A DNA stretch of 64,000 nucleotides. Source: Lachnospiraceae bacterium (GTDB taxonomy: Bacteria; Bacillota; Clostridia; Lachnospirales; Lachnospiraceae). The stretch's first letter is position 1. Each line of letters opens with the position of its first letter. The notes beneath the pieces were generated by a model. It saw only the letters and a list, made by a program, of their open reading frames with translations. It was not told the DNA's origin and did not search any database. The translations under genes and the position numbers were made by a program. Location: positions 62,001-126,000 of the forward strand of contig JAFLTE010000004.1 of assembly GCA_022510565.1 (NCBI GenBank), given 5' to 3'. Shown piece after piece: positions 7,099-17,418 of this stretch.

Positions 7099-10000
7099 AT
7101 GGGGCGCAGGAAAATCAAGAGATTACTTATGAAGACTGTTTCGTTGGGACTTATCGCAGCGCTTAGTCTTAGTGCGACCGGTGGCGGCGTAGTGCTGGCC
7201 GACGAAGCAATCCCCGGTGCGTCGGAAACCGAAGACGCTGTCGAGGGCAGCTACAGCTATAATGCCGAGGAGTATGTCAGTGAGCGTATTACCAGAAACT
7301 ATACGAAGGTGAGCGCGGGATATTCTTTTCCGGCATATTCCGGTGAAGCCGTAATTGTTTCGTCGGGAGACAGTATATCCGAACTTGGAGATGCGCATGT
7401 TTTCCTGCAGGGTGATTCGGCAGGATTTGAAGATGCGCAGCTTAAGGAAGTTGTGCAAAATTATGCGGGGGGGGGTAAACTCGTAGACCTCACTATCGGT
7501 AACGTCGTTGTGATGGAAATTACTGTTCCGCAGGATGGTCAGTACTTTATGAGTTTTGACTATCTTTCTTATGATCAGGCGATTCTGCCGCTGAATCTCG
7601 GTATGAAAGTGGATGGGGATTATCCTTTCTATGAGTGCAGAACTTTAGAGTTCGAGACGACATGGATGCCCAATCCCGAGCCGGCATACGACCGTTATAA
7701 CAATCAGGTTGTAACCGTGCCAAACAAGGTATTTCAGTGGGAACGGAAATATCTTATGGATTCCAGCTATCGTCATTCACAACCCCTTGCGCTGGAACTT
7801 ACTGCCGGAACTCACGAAATAGAATTGGAAGTGAAAGAAGGGACTTTTCTGCTGGGTAACATCATTTTGGAGGCACCTTATGAGGTATCTGCGTATGCAG
7901 GCTCTCAATCCGCAGCAGGAGAGAACATTATTGAGATTCAGGGTGAGGAATACAGTCACACTAACAGTTCGTCCGTACACGGTATTGCAGAGTATGATAC
8001 GAGTCTGGATCCTTACGAGACGACAGACACTGTGCTCAACACGCTGGACTCGGATTCCTTCGCAACTGCCGGGCAAAAGGTATCTTACAATTTTACGATA
8101 TATGAGCCCGGATATTATTACATAGCGATGAACTATCGCCAGTCTGACAAAACAGATTTTCCTGTTTTTCTCGATATAGAAGTGGATGGGGAGATTCCCA
8201 ACACTGCATTTCAGTCTTACGGAATGGCATACACGAATAAGTATAAAACCACGACTCTTAGCGATGATGACGGAAATTACTTAAGTGTATATCTGGATAA
8301 GGGAGACCATACAATTTCGTATATGATCAGTATGGATGAAATTTGTTATATTATGGAAGCGCTGGATGAAATCATGTCCGATGTAAACGATCTGGCACTG
8401 GAGATCACCAAAGTGGCCGGTAACAATGCGGATAAGTATCGTGACTTAAGACTTTCCAGATATATTCCGGATTTGGAAGATAAGCTGTACGGCTATGCAG
8501 ATCGGTTGTGCGATTTGGAGCAGAGTGCGTTAAAGTGGAGCAGCGGCAAGAAAAATGTTGCGGTGATGTCCTCTATGCTGATAGCGGCACAGCAGCTTAG
8601 AAGTCTGGCGAACAATCCCGATGAGATTCCTTACCGTGTTGCGGAATTGTCCACAAGTATGAATTCTGTCAACCATCATCTGGCGACCACCATTGACAAT
8701 CTGATTGCCAACAATATTGCAATCGATCGTATCTGGATTTATCAAGAGGACAGCAAACTGCCGAAAAAGCCGGGCTTCTTCAAATCCTGTTGGATGAACC
8801 TGCAGCGATTCATAGCTTCTTTCACGGATCAGGCGTACTCCGCCAGCAATACAAACCCGGAGCATCTTCAGGTATGGGTGAACCGCTCCAGTCAGTATGT
8901 GCAGATTATGCAGAAAATGATTGACGAGTCTTTTACCCCACAGACCGGAATTGAAGTAGATATCAGTATTATGCCGGATCAGTATAAGCTGGTACTCTCC
9001 AATTCCTCGGGCAATGCACCCGATGTTGCGACGGGTATCAACTACACAATCCCCTACGAACTGGGTATCCGCGGAGCGTTGGTGGACATGACACAGTTTG
9101 AAGATTTCCGTAAAGTGGCGGAGCCCTACGAAAGTGGGTTCTTCATGACGGGATCAATTGAAGGAGGCATCTACTCCATGCCGGAGACGATGAATTTCTG
9201 GGTGCTGTTTTATCGTACCGATGTTCTTGATAAGTTGGGATTGGAGGTTCCGCAGACCATGGACGACGTAATCGACATGCTTCCGGAACTTCAGATGAGG
9301 GGACTGAACTTCTATTATCCGACTGCCGGAATGCTGTTGATGCGTAACTTCCACGGAACAGCACCGCTTTTGATGCAGAACGGCGGTTCACTCTACAGCG
9401 CCAATGCTTCGGCGGGAACAGCACTGGGAAGTGAGGCTTCCGTAGACGGATTCACGCAGTTGACGGATTTGTTTACTATCTACAATATGCCGGTGAATAT
9501 TGATAACTTTTATCAGCATTTCAGAAATGGCGACCTTCCCATCGGCATCGCGGACTATGCAGCATACAACCTGCTGACCAATGCCGCTCCGGAACTTTCC
9601 GGTTCATGGGAGATTGCACTGGCCCCGGGTACTATGCAGGAGGACGGAACCATAGACCGTTCCCTGTGCGGATGCGCGGAGAGCTGTGTCATCTTTAAGA
9701 GTGACGTAGAACGGGAGGCGAAGGCGTGGGAGTTCATTAAATGGTGGTCCTCCACGGAAGTGCAGGCGGAATTCGGTCAGACACTTCAAATAACATACGG
9801 CGATGAATATATATGGGCTACCGCTAATATGGACGCATTTGCACAGCTTCCGATTGAAACCTCTGCCAGAATTGTCATAATGGAGACGGCTAAGAATGTG
9901 GTGGACATCGCAAGAGTTCCGGGCACATACTTATTGGAACGTGAAATGAGCAACGCTTTCAACGATATTGTCGTGAACGGTGATAACGAACAGACCAGAA

Positions 10001-10152
10001 TCGACAAGGCGGTAAAGAGTATCAATCGAGAGTTTAACCGTAAGTTGGAAGAATTCGGATATAATGACGATGAAGGAAATGTCATAAAAGAATATGAAAT
10101 CCCTACAATCGATACGGTCCGTGAACTTCTCGGACGGACGGATGAAGAATAG
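7099..10152 (+). CDS. Very large sugar-binding protein: beta-sandwich modules fused to an SBP domain
   Basis: A 1017-residue exported protein with a Sec signal (residues about 8-35) and no clear lipobox. Residues about 85-265 and 270-425 are two related beta-sandwich modules (both carry G-Y/T-H-I/E repeats of the type seen in carbohydrate-binding modules). A helical region covers about 430-570, and residues about 585-985 are a family 1 extracellular solute-binding protein ([44 protein letters not shown]). Ordinary SBPs are about 420-530 residues, so the N-terminal half is extra. It precedes two permeases by 15 bases and should capture arabino-oligosaccharides or polymer ends. Start at ATG 7099; ATG 7129 is an alternative. 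A run of nine G (about 7467-7475) lies in the coding sequence. Confidence 0.85.
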   Translation: MGRRKIKRLLMKTVSLGLIAALSLSATGGGVVLADEAIPGASETEDAVEGSYSYNAEEYVSERITRNYTKVSAGYSFPAYSGEAVIVSSGDSISELGDAHVFLQGDSAGFEDAQLKEVVQNYAGGGKLVDLTIGNVVVMEITVPQDGQYFMSFDYLSYDQAILPLNLGMKVDGDYPFYECRTLEFETTWMPNPEPAYDRYNNQVVTVPNKVFQWERKYLMDSSYRHSQPLALELTAGTHEIELEVKEGTFLLGNIILEAPYEVSAYAGSQSAAGENIIEIQGEEYSHTNSSSVHGIAEYDTSLDPYETTDTVLNTLDSDSFATAGQKVSYNFTIYEPGYYYIAMNYRQSDKTDFPVFLDIEVDGEIPNTAFQSYGMAYTNKYKTTTLSDDDGNYLSVYLDKGDHTISYMISMDEICYIMEALDEIMSDVNDLALEITKVAGNNADKYRDLRLSRYIPDLEDKLYGYADRLCDLEQSALKWSSGKKNVAVMSSMLIAAQQLRSLANNPDEIPYRVAELSTSMNSVNHHLATTIDNLIANNIAIDRIWIYQEDSKLPKKPGFFKSCWMNLQRFIASFTDQAYSASNTNPEHLQVWVNRSSQYVQIMQKMIDESFTPQTGIEVDISIMPDQYKLVLSNSSGNAPDVATGINYTIPYELGIRGALVDMTQFEDFRKVAEPYESGFFMTGSIEGGIYSMPETMNFWVLFYRTDVLDKLGLEVPQTMDDVIDMLPELQMRGLNFYYPTAGMLLMRNFHGTAPLLMQNGGSLYSANASAGTALGSEASVDGFTQLTDLFTIYNMPVNIDNFYQHFRNGDLPIGIADYAAYNLLTNAAPELSGSWEIALAPGTMQEDGTIDRSLCGCAESCVIFKSDVEREAKAWEFIKWWSSTEVQAEFGQTLQITYGDEYIWATANMDAFAQLPIETSARIVIMETAKNVVDIARVPGTYLLEREMSNAFNDIVVNGDNEQTRIDKAVKSINREFNRKLEEFGYNDDEGNVIKEYEIPTIDTVRELLGRTDEE

Positions 10153-10166
10153 AATGGGGTGACGAG

Positions 10167-11090
10167 ATGGAAAAGAAAACGAAGAAAAACAAAATCGGAA
10201 GGCGAGAGAACAATAACAAAGCCGGATATGCCTTCATGGCACCTTATGCCATCGTATTTTTAATATTTATTCTTGTTCCGGTATTACTTGCGGTCGTACT
10301 GTCCTTCACCAACTTCAACGCCATTGAATGGCCGTCGTGGGTGGGATTTCTAAACTACATAACACTGATTACCAGCGATGACGTATTTATGCAGTATGTA
10401 TTGCCCAACACTGTAGTGTATGCGGTAGTAGTCGGTATCGGAGGATATATACTGTCCTTCGTGCTTGCGTGGGCATTGTGTAATCTGACGAAACTTCCGA
10501 GAACTATTTTTGCGTTAATTCTGTATTCGCCGAGCATGACCGCCGGCGTTGCGATGACCGTACTTTGGAAGGTTATTTTCTCAGGTGATCAGACGGGACT
10601 CTTAAACAGCTGGCTGATGGAGCTTGGTATTATCAATGAACCGATTATCTGGCTGGTGAGCACTAACTATCTGCTGCCTATTGTCATTATCATCGGACTG
10701 TGGTCTTCCATGGGTGTAGGCTTCTTATCCATGATTGCCGGCATCTTAAACTCCGACGAGTCTCTGTACGAGGCTGCTGCGATTGACGGCATTAAGAATC
10801 GCTTTCAGGAGATGATTTATATCACGATTCCGCAGATGAAGCCGCAGATGCTGTTTGCAGCGGTTATGGCGATTGTGGGAGCATTCCAGAACGGTCTTGT
10901 ATCCACGCTCCTTACCGGCAATCCTTCGCCGGGATATGCGGCGCAGTTAATTGTAAACCATATTGAGGATTACGGTTTTCTGCGTTACGAGATGGGATAT
11001 GCGGCGGCCGTATCTGTGGTATTGCTGCTGATTGTACAGTTATTCTCCAAGGCGGCTAATTCATTGCTGACCGATAAAGACGAATTTTAG
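10167..11090 (+). CDS. Sugar ABC transporter permease, MalF/UgpA type
   Basis: A 307-residue inner-membrane permease with six predicted helices. The cytoplasmic EAA loop, which docks the ATPase, reads [20 protein letters not shown], the standard carbohydrate-uptake (CUT1) form. It starts 15 bases after the binding-protein gene and is followed after 17 bases by a MalG-type partner, so the three make one importer. No ATPase gene is in the locus; CUT1 systems of Firmicutes commonly share a single MsmX/MsmK-like ATPase encoded elsewhere. Confidence 0.9.
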   Translation: MEKKTKKNKIGRRENNNKAGYAFMAPYAIVFLIFILVPVLLAVVLSFTNFNAIEWPSWVGFLNYITLITSDDVFMQYVLPNTVVYAVVVGIGGYILSFVLAWALCNLTKLPRTIFALILYSPSMTAGVAMTVLWKVIFSGDQTGLLNSWLMELGIINEPIIWLVSTNYLLPIVIIIGLWSSMGVGFLSMIAGILNSDESLYEAAAIDGIKNRFQEMIYITIPQMKPQMLFAAVMAIVGAFQNGLVSTLLTGNPSPGYAAQLIVNHIEDYGFLRYEMGYAAAVSVVLLLIVQLFSKAANSLLTDKDEF

Positions 11091-11107
11091 GAGGGGAGAA
11101 GAAGAGC

Positions 11108-11977
11108 ATGGCATATAAAGGAAAGAGAATTAATCCCCAGAAATTTGAACGGGGGCAGATTAAAATCATCGTAATTATACTTCCGCTGGTTATTTTCATG
11201 GCAATGCCGTTGATATTTATTGCAAACCATGCGTTTAAACCGATGGAAGAATTGTTCGCATTCCCTCCCACCTTTTTTGTGAGGAATGCAACACTGGATA
11301 ATTTTACGCAGTTGATTAAGTTCAGCCGTACTGCGGGTATACCGCTGAGTCGTTATGTGTTTAACAGTGTGATTGTAACCGTGCTGACGGTTGGGGCTTC
11401 CCTTCTTTTTACCACCTGCGCGGCATTCGCGCTGGCGAAGTTGAAGTTCAAAGGTAGGAATATGATGATGCAGATCAACCAGATTGCTTTGATGTTCGTT
11501 GCTACGGCGGTGCTGATTCCGAGATATCTGGTAATCTGCCAGCTTGGTATGATAGACACCGTTTTAGCGCATGTACTTCCGTTAGTTGCGATGCCGGTCG
11601 CTCTGTTTCTGGTAAAGCAGTTCGTGGAGCAGGTGCCGGATTCCCTGATTGAGGCGGCATACATGGACGGGGCAACGGAATTCCAAGTATACAGGAAGGT
11701 CATTATTCCCATGATTAAGCCTGCGATTGCGACGGCATCTATCCTGGTATTCCAGCAGGTATGGACGAATATGGAGACTTCCAACTACTATATCAATGAC
11801 GACAGCATGAAGACGTTGACCTTTTACATGAATACGTTGGTAAATGCGAATAATACGGTTGCCGGTCAGGGTATCTCCGCGGCGGCAACGCTGATTATGT
11901 TCGTGCCGAATCTGGTACTGTTTATTATTCTGCAGAACAGCGTTATGAACACAATGGCACATTCGGGTATTAAGTAA
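11108..11977 (+). CDS. Sugar ABC transporter permease, MalG/UgpE type
   Basis: A 289-residue inner-membrane permease with six helices. The EAA loop is IEAAYMDGATEFQVYRKVIIP. Start at ATG 11108, preceded by GGAGGGGAG. It pairs with the permease ending at 11090 and the large binding protein at 7099. The N-terminus is short and basic (MAYKGKRINPQKFERG) before the first helix. Confidence 0.9.
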   Translation: MAYKGKRINPQKFERGQIKIIVIILPLVIFMAMPLIFIANHAFKPMEELFAFPPTFFVRNATLDNFTQLIKFSRTAGIPLSRYVFNSVIVTVLTVGASLLFTTCAAFALAKLKFKGRNMMMQINQIALMFVATAVLIPRYLVICQLGMIDTVLAHVLPLVAMPVALFLVKQFVEQVPDSLIEAAYMDGATEFQVYRKVIIPMIKPAIATASILVFQQVWTNMETSNYYINDDSMKTLTFYMNTLVNANNTVAGQGISAAATLIMFVPNLVLFIILQNSVMNTMAHSGIK

Positions 11978-11997
11978 ATATAGGAAGGGTAAGCATT

Positions 11998-14046
11998 ATG
12001 AAAAAATATTTTATCAGAATATCGGCCGTTTTCCTGACCGCGCTTGTCCTTGTTTCCGGACTCGGTGTCCTGACCGTACATGCGGAAGCACCATACAGAA
12101 CTTATACCGTGGACGGCTACGGATATTTTCAAGAAACCCAGACAGCATATCTGGCGCATGAAACGATTGTAAAATTCGGTGATGAGTTTCTGAATGCACC
12201 CGGAGATATGTGTATAGCCGATGACGGAAAAATCTATATTGCGGACACAGGGAATGCAAGGATTATCGTGGGAAGTACGGACGGCGAATTATATAATATT
12301 ATCGGCGAAGGAACTTTGGTGACACCCCGCGGTGTGTTTGTTACCGATAACGGGCATATTTATGTTGCGGACCGTGATGCGGGAGCAGTTTTTGAATTTG
12401 ACGCATCCGGCAATGTACTCAATACATATACCAAGCCTCAGAGTCCGCTTTACGGAGATGCATTGAGTTTCCTTCCCATTAAGCTGGTGGTGAATGATGC
12501 GGGGGTAATGTACATAATCTGTGAGTCCAACACCAACGGTATTGTGGAGATTTCTCCTACGGACGGCGGCACTTTCCTGGGGTATTTCGGAACCAACTAC
12601 GCGTCAAGAGACCTGCTCACCATTATCCGGCGTGCGATTTCTACAGATGCACAGCGGGCGAAGATGGTAAGTAACATTCCGTCTACACCGGGTAATCTGG
12701 CAATCGATAAGAAAGGTCTGATTTACACTGTAACCAGGGGCGAGAAATACGAGACGCTGAAACGTCTGAATATCGCAGGTTCCAATCTGATCGATCCGGA
12801 TGCATACGATGTGGTTCCGGCGGCTGTAGCGGCGGGAAATCATGACAACGTGTACATGGCATCCCAACAGGGATATATCTATGAGATGAACAACGAGGGT
12901 GAATTGCTCTATGTGTTCGGCGGTCTTGACGACGGTACCCAGCGTGTGGGACTTTCCACTATGGTGACTAGTATTCAGGTAGATGCACAAGACTGTATTT
13001 ATATTCTGGACTCTGACAAGAGTCAGATTCAGGTGTATGAGCCTTCTGAGTTTACCAACCTTTTGCATGAGGCTCTTTACCTGTATTCCAAGGGTCGCTA
13101 TACAGAGAGCAAGGAACCATTGACTAAGGTTTTGGAAATGAACAGTATGTTCGACTATGCCAACAAGGCTATGGGAAGGGCATATTTCCAGGAGGAAAAT
13201 TATGAAGAAGCGCTGCGCTATGCAAGACTCTCGAAGGATTATGAGGGCTACTCCGATGCATTCTGGGAGATACGTAACCAGTGGCTGAAACATAACATTG
13301 TCACAGCTTTGTTTGTAATTGTGGCGCTCTATATCATCTTTAAGGTGGTTAAATATTTAGACAGAAAGAAAGGTATTCTTTCAGGACTAAAAGAGTGGTG
13401 GGAAAAGGCAAAGAAAAATAGGGTAGTCAATAATCTACTTTATGCAAAATATTTCATGAAACATCCGGTTGACGGCTCCTACGGGATTGCCCGAGAAAAC
13501 AGAGCTTCATGGGCAGCACCGAGTATTCTGTTGGTAATATTTATGTTGGAATATATCATCGACAAATATCTATGCGGATTTCTGCAGAAGAATGTGCGGG
13601 AAGGAAGATATGAGATTCTTTCCGATGTGGGTACTGTGGTAATTGTGCTGGCGGCCATAACTGCATGTAACTATCTTGTATGTACCATCAATGAGGGCGA
13701 AGGCACAGTCAAGAAAATATATACATATTTTTGCTACAGCCTGATGCCGTATATTATGCTGACACCGGTGAGTTTTATTTTATCTCATGTGGTGACGAAC
13801 AACGAGCAGTTCCTCATTACGCTTGTGGAAGTGATAATGTTGGGTTGGGTTGCAGTGCTGGCGGTTCTGGCGATGAAAGAAGTCAATAACTACACGGCAG
13901 GAGAGACGTTTAAAGTTATATGCCTGACTATATTTACAATATTGATTCTGACACTGATTGTTTTTGTTGTTTACGTGCTATGGGCGCAGGTGTTTGAGTT
14001 CATCAGCGCAATCTTTGGAGAGGTGGTGTATCGTCTTGGCTATTAG
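11998..14046 (+). CDS. NHL-repeat / TPR / Yip1-domain membrane protein
   Basis: A 682-residue protein of unusual build. A Sec signal (1-29) is followed by NHL-type beta-propeller repeats (about 50-340; PGDMCIADDGKIYIADTGN, TPRGVFVTDNGHIYVADRD), a TPR-like pair (about 355-425; YSKGRYTESKEPLTKV, GRAYFQEENYEEALRYARLS) and one membrane helix (about 437-457). A basic cytoplasmic linker then leads to four to five helices of a Yip1-like domain (about 500-680). Such proteins recur beside CUT1 importers that also carry a DUF5696 gene. The propeller should face outside and the Yip1 part sits in the membrane, so a scaffold or sensor role at the importer is plausible. No enzymatic motif is seen. Confidence 0.8.
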   Translation: MKKYFIRISAVFLTALVLVSGLGVLTVHAEAPYRTYTVDGYGYFQETQTAYLAHETIVKFGDEFLNAPGDMCIADDGKIYIADTGNARIIVGSTDGELYNIIGEGTLVTPRGVFVTDNGHIYVADRDAGAVFEFDASGNVLNTYTKPQSPLYGDALSFLPIKLVVNDAGVMYIICESNTNGIVEISPTDGGTFLGYFGTNYASRDLLTIIRRAISTDAQRAKMVSNIPSTPGNLAIDKKGLIYTVTRGEKYETLKRLNIAGSNLIDPDAYDVVPAAVAAGNHDNVYMASQQGYIYEMNNEGELLYVFGGLDDGTQRVGLSTMVTSIQVDAQDCIYILDSDKSQIQVYEPSEFTNLLHEALYLYSKGRYTESKEPLTKVLEMNSMFDYANKAMGRAYFQEENYEEALRYARLSKDYEGYSDAFWEIRNQWLKHNIVTALFVIVALYIIFKVVKYLDRKKGILSGLKEWWEKAKKNRVVNNLLYAKYFMKHPVDGSYGIARENRASWAAPSILLVIFMLEYIIDKYLCGFLQKNVREGRYEILSDVGTVVIVLAAITACNYLVCTINEGEGTVKKIYTYFCYSLMPYIMLTPVSFILSHVVTNNEQFLITLVEVIMLGWVAVLAVLAMKEVNNYTAGETFKVICLTIFTILILTLIVFVVYVLWAQVFEFISAIFGEVVYRLGY

Positions 14047-16360
14047 AATGAAAAAAGTACTCAGTATACTGACAGCGGTGGCGATCGTGGCAGTATCCGT
14101 TCCACACACCACAGTGTACGCAACAGAAAATATTGAATCGGAAGTTTCCGATACTGCTGAAGAACAGCAGGAATCCGGCGAGGGACATCCCAATGGGGAG
14201 AATGTCTTAGAAGACGGAGAAGTGGTCATGGAGGGAGCACTGGGTAAGGTGGATGAATCCCAGTGGATTACCATGGACGACTATGAGCTGATGGCGGAGA
14301 ATGATTTATATAAATTATATCTCTACGCTCCGAGACTGTCGATTCTTCTGGAAAACAAGCAAACCGGCAAGATTATAGAATCAACATTAAGTGACGAGAA
14401 GGACGACGGAAACAGCAACAAGACATGGAACGGTTATATGAAGTCCGGTATTGTTATTCAGGCAATCATCGGAACAACCAATACCTATCAGGTGGATATG
14501 ATTACTTGTGCAAACACGGTTGACGTCACTCAGACACAGAATGGATTTTCCGAGAAAATCACTTTTTCCGAGTATGGTTTTGAACTGACCGTCAACGTCT
14601 CTCTGGATGGAGAGGATTTGATCGTCAATATTCCGGACGAATCTATCGCGGAAAAGAAAGAGTCAAATTATATTTCCGCCATAAGCCTGTTCCCGTTCAT
14701 GGGTTACAGTTTCCTCGATGATGAGGAAGGATATATGTTAATTCCGGACGGTAACGGCGCCTTGATTAATCTGGACAATAAGGAAGGTCGTTATACTACC
14801 GGGTTCTCTCAGATGATTTACGGCAAGGATGCCGGCTTTACGGATTCCGGAGTTCGCAACCTTCTGTGGGACGAAATCGAGATGGTAAGAAACGCCAATC
14901 AGGTAATCGCTCCCATATTCGGGATGGCGCATACCGAGGAAGGAACCGGATATCTTGCCGTTGTGGAAGCAGGTGAAAAGCGTGCCAGCATCGAGGCACA
15001 TCCCAACGGTGTTATGGTAAATTACAACAGATGCTTTACCAAATTTTTACTCCGGGATATCTATGTACAGCCGCTTAACAACTCCAATTCCGGAACAACT
15101 ACGAACGTGGAAGCGGATCGAACTCATACGGATTTACAGGTACGGTATATGCTGCTTTCGGAAGGGGATGCCAACTATTCCACAATGGCGGTGCGGTATA
15201 GGAATTATCTGCTGGACAACGAACTGGTAACGCGCAAGGATGCTGCATACAATACAAGGGTGGATTTTCTGGGAACGGACAGAGAAGAATTCCTGATGGG
15301 AACCAAGGCGGTTACGGTTACGACGACGGAAGATATTGAGAAGATATACGACGAGCTGCAAGGTGCCGGTGTGGATAGCGTGCTTTCCGTATATAAAGGA
15401 TGGCAGAAAGGCGGAATTTATAATCTGCCTATCTCCAAATATAAGGCTGACAGCCATATCGGTGGGACTTCCCGGCTCACGAATCTTATAAAGGATTCCG
15501 CAGAGGAAAATTATAAGTTGTATTTATACAGTGATGCACTGAGAATTAATCCAGCTACCAATGCAGCTGCCTTCAACACGATTAAGAAGGTCAATAAACG
15601 TACTTTCGTGGAAGATATTTGGGCGCAGGTATATGATACATTCTACTATCTTACACCGGAGAGAAGTGCAGCCACCTTAAATAAATTTGTCAAATCCTAC
15701 ACAAAGAAGGATGTAAATAACCTGGCAGTGGCGGGGATTTCAAACAACATATTCTCTTACAGTTACAGAGGAAATTTCTACACACGGTATGATGTGGCGG
15801 AAACCTATGAGAATATGGCAGCTTCATTGGATGAAGACGTGAATCTGCTCTTGGAGCAGCCGTTCGCATACCTGTGGAACTATACGGATGCTTTCTTGGA
15901 TATGCCGTTAGGTTCTTCCGATTATATGTATGTTGATGAGGAAATACCGTTCTTGTCCATGGTATTAAAGGGCGTTATTCCGATGTATTCGGATTACGTG
16001 AATTTTGAGGCGAATAAGACAGAATTCTTCCTGCAGATGGTGGAGTCCGGAGTATATCCGTCCTTCTACATCACGTATGAGAATTCCTCCGCATTAATTT
16101 ACACGAATTCCTCGGATCTCTACAGTACGGAGTACGCAACCTACCGCGACACGATAATTTCGTACGACGCACAGCTACGGGAAGTGGCGTCGGCAGTGGA
16201 CGGCGCATTGATTATGAAGCATGAAAAACTGGACAATGGAGTGACGGTTGTTTCCTATGACAACGGCGTCGCCATCTATATCAATTATTCGGATCGGGAG
16301 CAGATCGTAGACGGTGTGACCGTAGATGCGATGTCCTATAAGGTAGGTGATGCGAAATGA
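14036..16360 (+). CDS. DUF5696-type exported protein, possible glycoside-hydrolase-like fold
   Basis: About 774 residues, exported (signal up to HTTVYA, about residue 29). I favour the TTG start at 14036: AGGTGG lies 9 bases upstream and the start overlaps the previous stop by 11 bases; ATG 14048 is the alternative. Residues about 75-330 look like a beta-supersandwich (LYAPRLSILLENKQTGK, YGFELTVNVSLDGED). Residues about 400-680 resemble a TIM barrel (IEKIYDELQGAGVDSVLS, then YKLYLYSDALRI, then AGISNNIFSYSYRG). The family has no assigned activity that I know of. The sandwich plus barrel order recalls GH31/GH101-type hydrolases, hence the suggestion of an uncharacterised carbohydrate-active enzyme. 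The next permease overlaps its stop by ATGA. Confidence 0.75.
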   Translation: MAIRMKKVLSILTAVAIVAVSVPHTTVYATENIESEVSDTAEEQQESGEGHPNGENVLEDGEVVMEGALGKVDESQWITMDDYELMAENDLYKLYLYAPRLSILLENKQTGKIIESTLSDEKDDGNSNKTWNGYMKSGIVIQAIIGTTNTYQVDMITCANTVDVTQTQNGFSEKITFSEYGFELTVNVSLDGEDLIVNIPDESIAEKKESNYISAISLFPFMGYSFLDDEEGYMLIPDGNGALINLDNKEGRYTTGFSQMIYGKDAGFTDSGVRNLLWDEIEMVRNANQVIAPIFGMAHTEEGTGYLAVVEAGEKRASIEAHPNGVMVNYNRCFTKFLLRDIYVQPLNNSNSGTTTNVEADRTHTDLQVRYMLLSEGDANYSTMAVRYRNYLLDNELVTRKDAAYNTRVDFLGTDREEFLMGTKAVTVTTTEDIEKIYDELQGAGVDSVLSVYKGWQKGGIYNLPISKYKADSHIGGTSRLTNLIKDSAEENYKLYLYSDALRINPATNAAAFNTIKKVNKRTFVEDIWAQVYDTFYYLTPERSAATLNKFVKSYTKKDVNNLAVAGISNNIFSYSYRGNFYTRYDVAETYENMAASLDEDVNLLLEQPFAYLWNYTDAFLDMPLGSSDYMYVDEEIPFLSMVLKGVIPMYSDYVNFEANKTEFFLQMVESGVYPSFYITYENSSALIYTNSSDLYSTEYATYRDTIISYDAQLREVASAVDGALIMKHEKLDNGVTVVSYDNGVAIYINYSDREQIVDGVTVDAMSYKVGDAK

Positions 16361-17418
16361 GTAAAAAATTGAGTAAAGAAGAGAAGAGGAACAGGCAAAA
16401 GATAAAACCGGGGCGTCTTGCAAAACGAGAGGCGATTACCGGACTGATATTTGTATCTCCGTGGATTGTAGGAGCTTTGATGTTTCTTGCATATCCGCTG
16501 ATAACTTCTTTCTGGTATGCGCTTAATAATATCCGAATTACGCCTCTTGGCAAGAAGTACACCTTTTTGGCCTATGGCAACTTTACACAGATTCTTATGT
16601 CGGATGCGGATTTTCCGATGCAGCTTATTGATTATCTGGTATCGACTATTATTTCCGTTCCGATTATTGTGGTATTTGCGCTGATTATTGCCATGATGTT
16701 AAATCAAAATATTAAGGCACGAGGCTTTTTCCGTCTCATTTTCTTCCTGCCGGTAATTATTGTAAGCGGACCGATTTTGGGTATGTTAAACTCTCAGGGT
16801 GCCGGAAGCATCACAGCAATTGACACGCAGGCGATTACCACGGCAATTATGAACTTTTTGCCCAGTGCAATCGGAGAGCCGATTGCCGAGATTTTCCAAA
16901 ATATGGTGACGATTCTGTGGTATTCCGGTGTACAGATTTTGATTTTCCTGTCCGGACTGCAGAAGATTGACCGCTCCATGTATGAGGCAGCCAAGATTGA
17001 CGGCGGCTCAGGCTGGGAATGTTTCTGGAAGATTACGCTTCCAAGCATTAAACCGCTGATTTTATTGAACTGTGTATATACCGTAGTGTTTATTTCAAAT
17101 AATGACCAGAACTCTATTATTGAGCTGATTAAGAACTCGATGTTCTCCGGCACCACGGAGAAGGGATACGGATACGCTTCTGCAATGGCATGGCTGTATT
17201 CGTTGGTGGTTATTTTGATAGTCGGGCTCTTCGCAATTCTGTTTATCGCGAGAAAAGATGTGTATGAGAGACAGGTGAAGAAAGCCAAGAAAGAAGCTAA
17301 GAAAGAACGGCGCAACGTGAAAAAGATAGAAAGGAGGAGTGCAAGAAATGCCAAAAAGATTCAGAAAGCAAGAGAAAAGCGCAAATACAAGACCTACGAC
17401 GGCAGCGGCGATTACTAA
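16357..17418 (+). CDS. Sugar ABC permease, MalF type, with long basic tail
   Basis: A 353-residue permease; the ATGA overlap with the previous stop implies coupling. Six helices; the EAA loop is YEAAKIDGGSGWECFWKITLP. The last about 50 residues after the sixth helix are unusually basic (KKAKKEAKKERRNVKKIERR and on), forming a cytoplasmic Lys/Arg-rich tail not seen in ordinary MalF proteins. The tail's codons also carry the ribosome site and start of the next gene. It is the first permease of the second importer in the locus. Confidence 0.88.
   Translation: MSKKLSKEEKRNRQKIKPGRLAKREAITGLIFVSPWIVGALMFLAYPLITSFWYALNNIRITPLGKKYTFLAYGNFTQILMSDADFPMQLIDYLVSTIISVPIIVVFALIIAMMLNQNIKARGFFRLIFFLPVIIVSGPILGMLNSQGAGSITAIDTQAITTAIMNFLPSAIGEPIAEIFQNMVTILWYSGVQILIFLSGLQKIDRSMYEAAKIDGGSGWECFWKITLPSIKPLILLNCVYTVVFISNNDQNSIIELIKNSMFSGTTEKGYGYASAMAWLYSLVVILIVGLFAILFIARKDVYERQVKKAKKEAKKERRNVKKIERRSARNAKKIQKAREKRKYKTYDGSGDY

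Noticed and set aside
13958..14035. N-terminal extension of the DUF5696 protein
   Set aside because: The extra frame overlaps the last membrane helix of the previous gene and would precede the signal peptide; there is no ribosome site.
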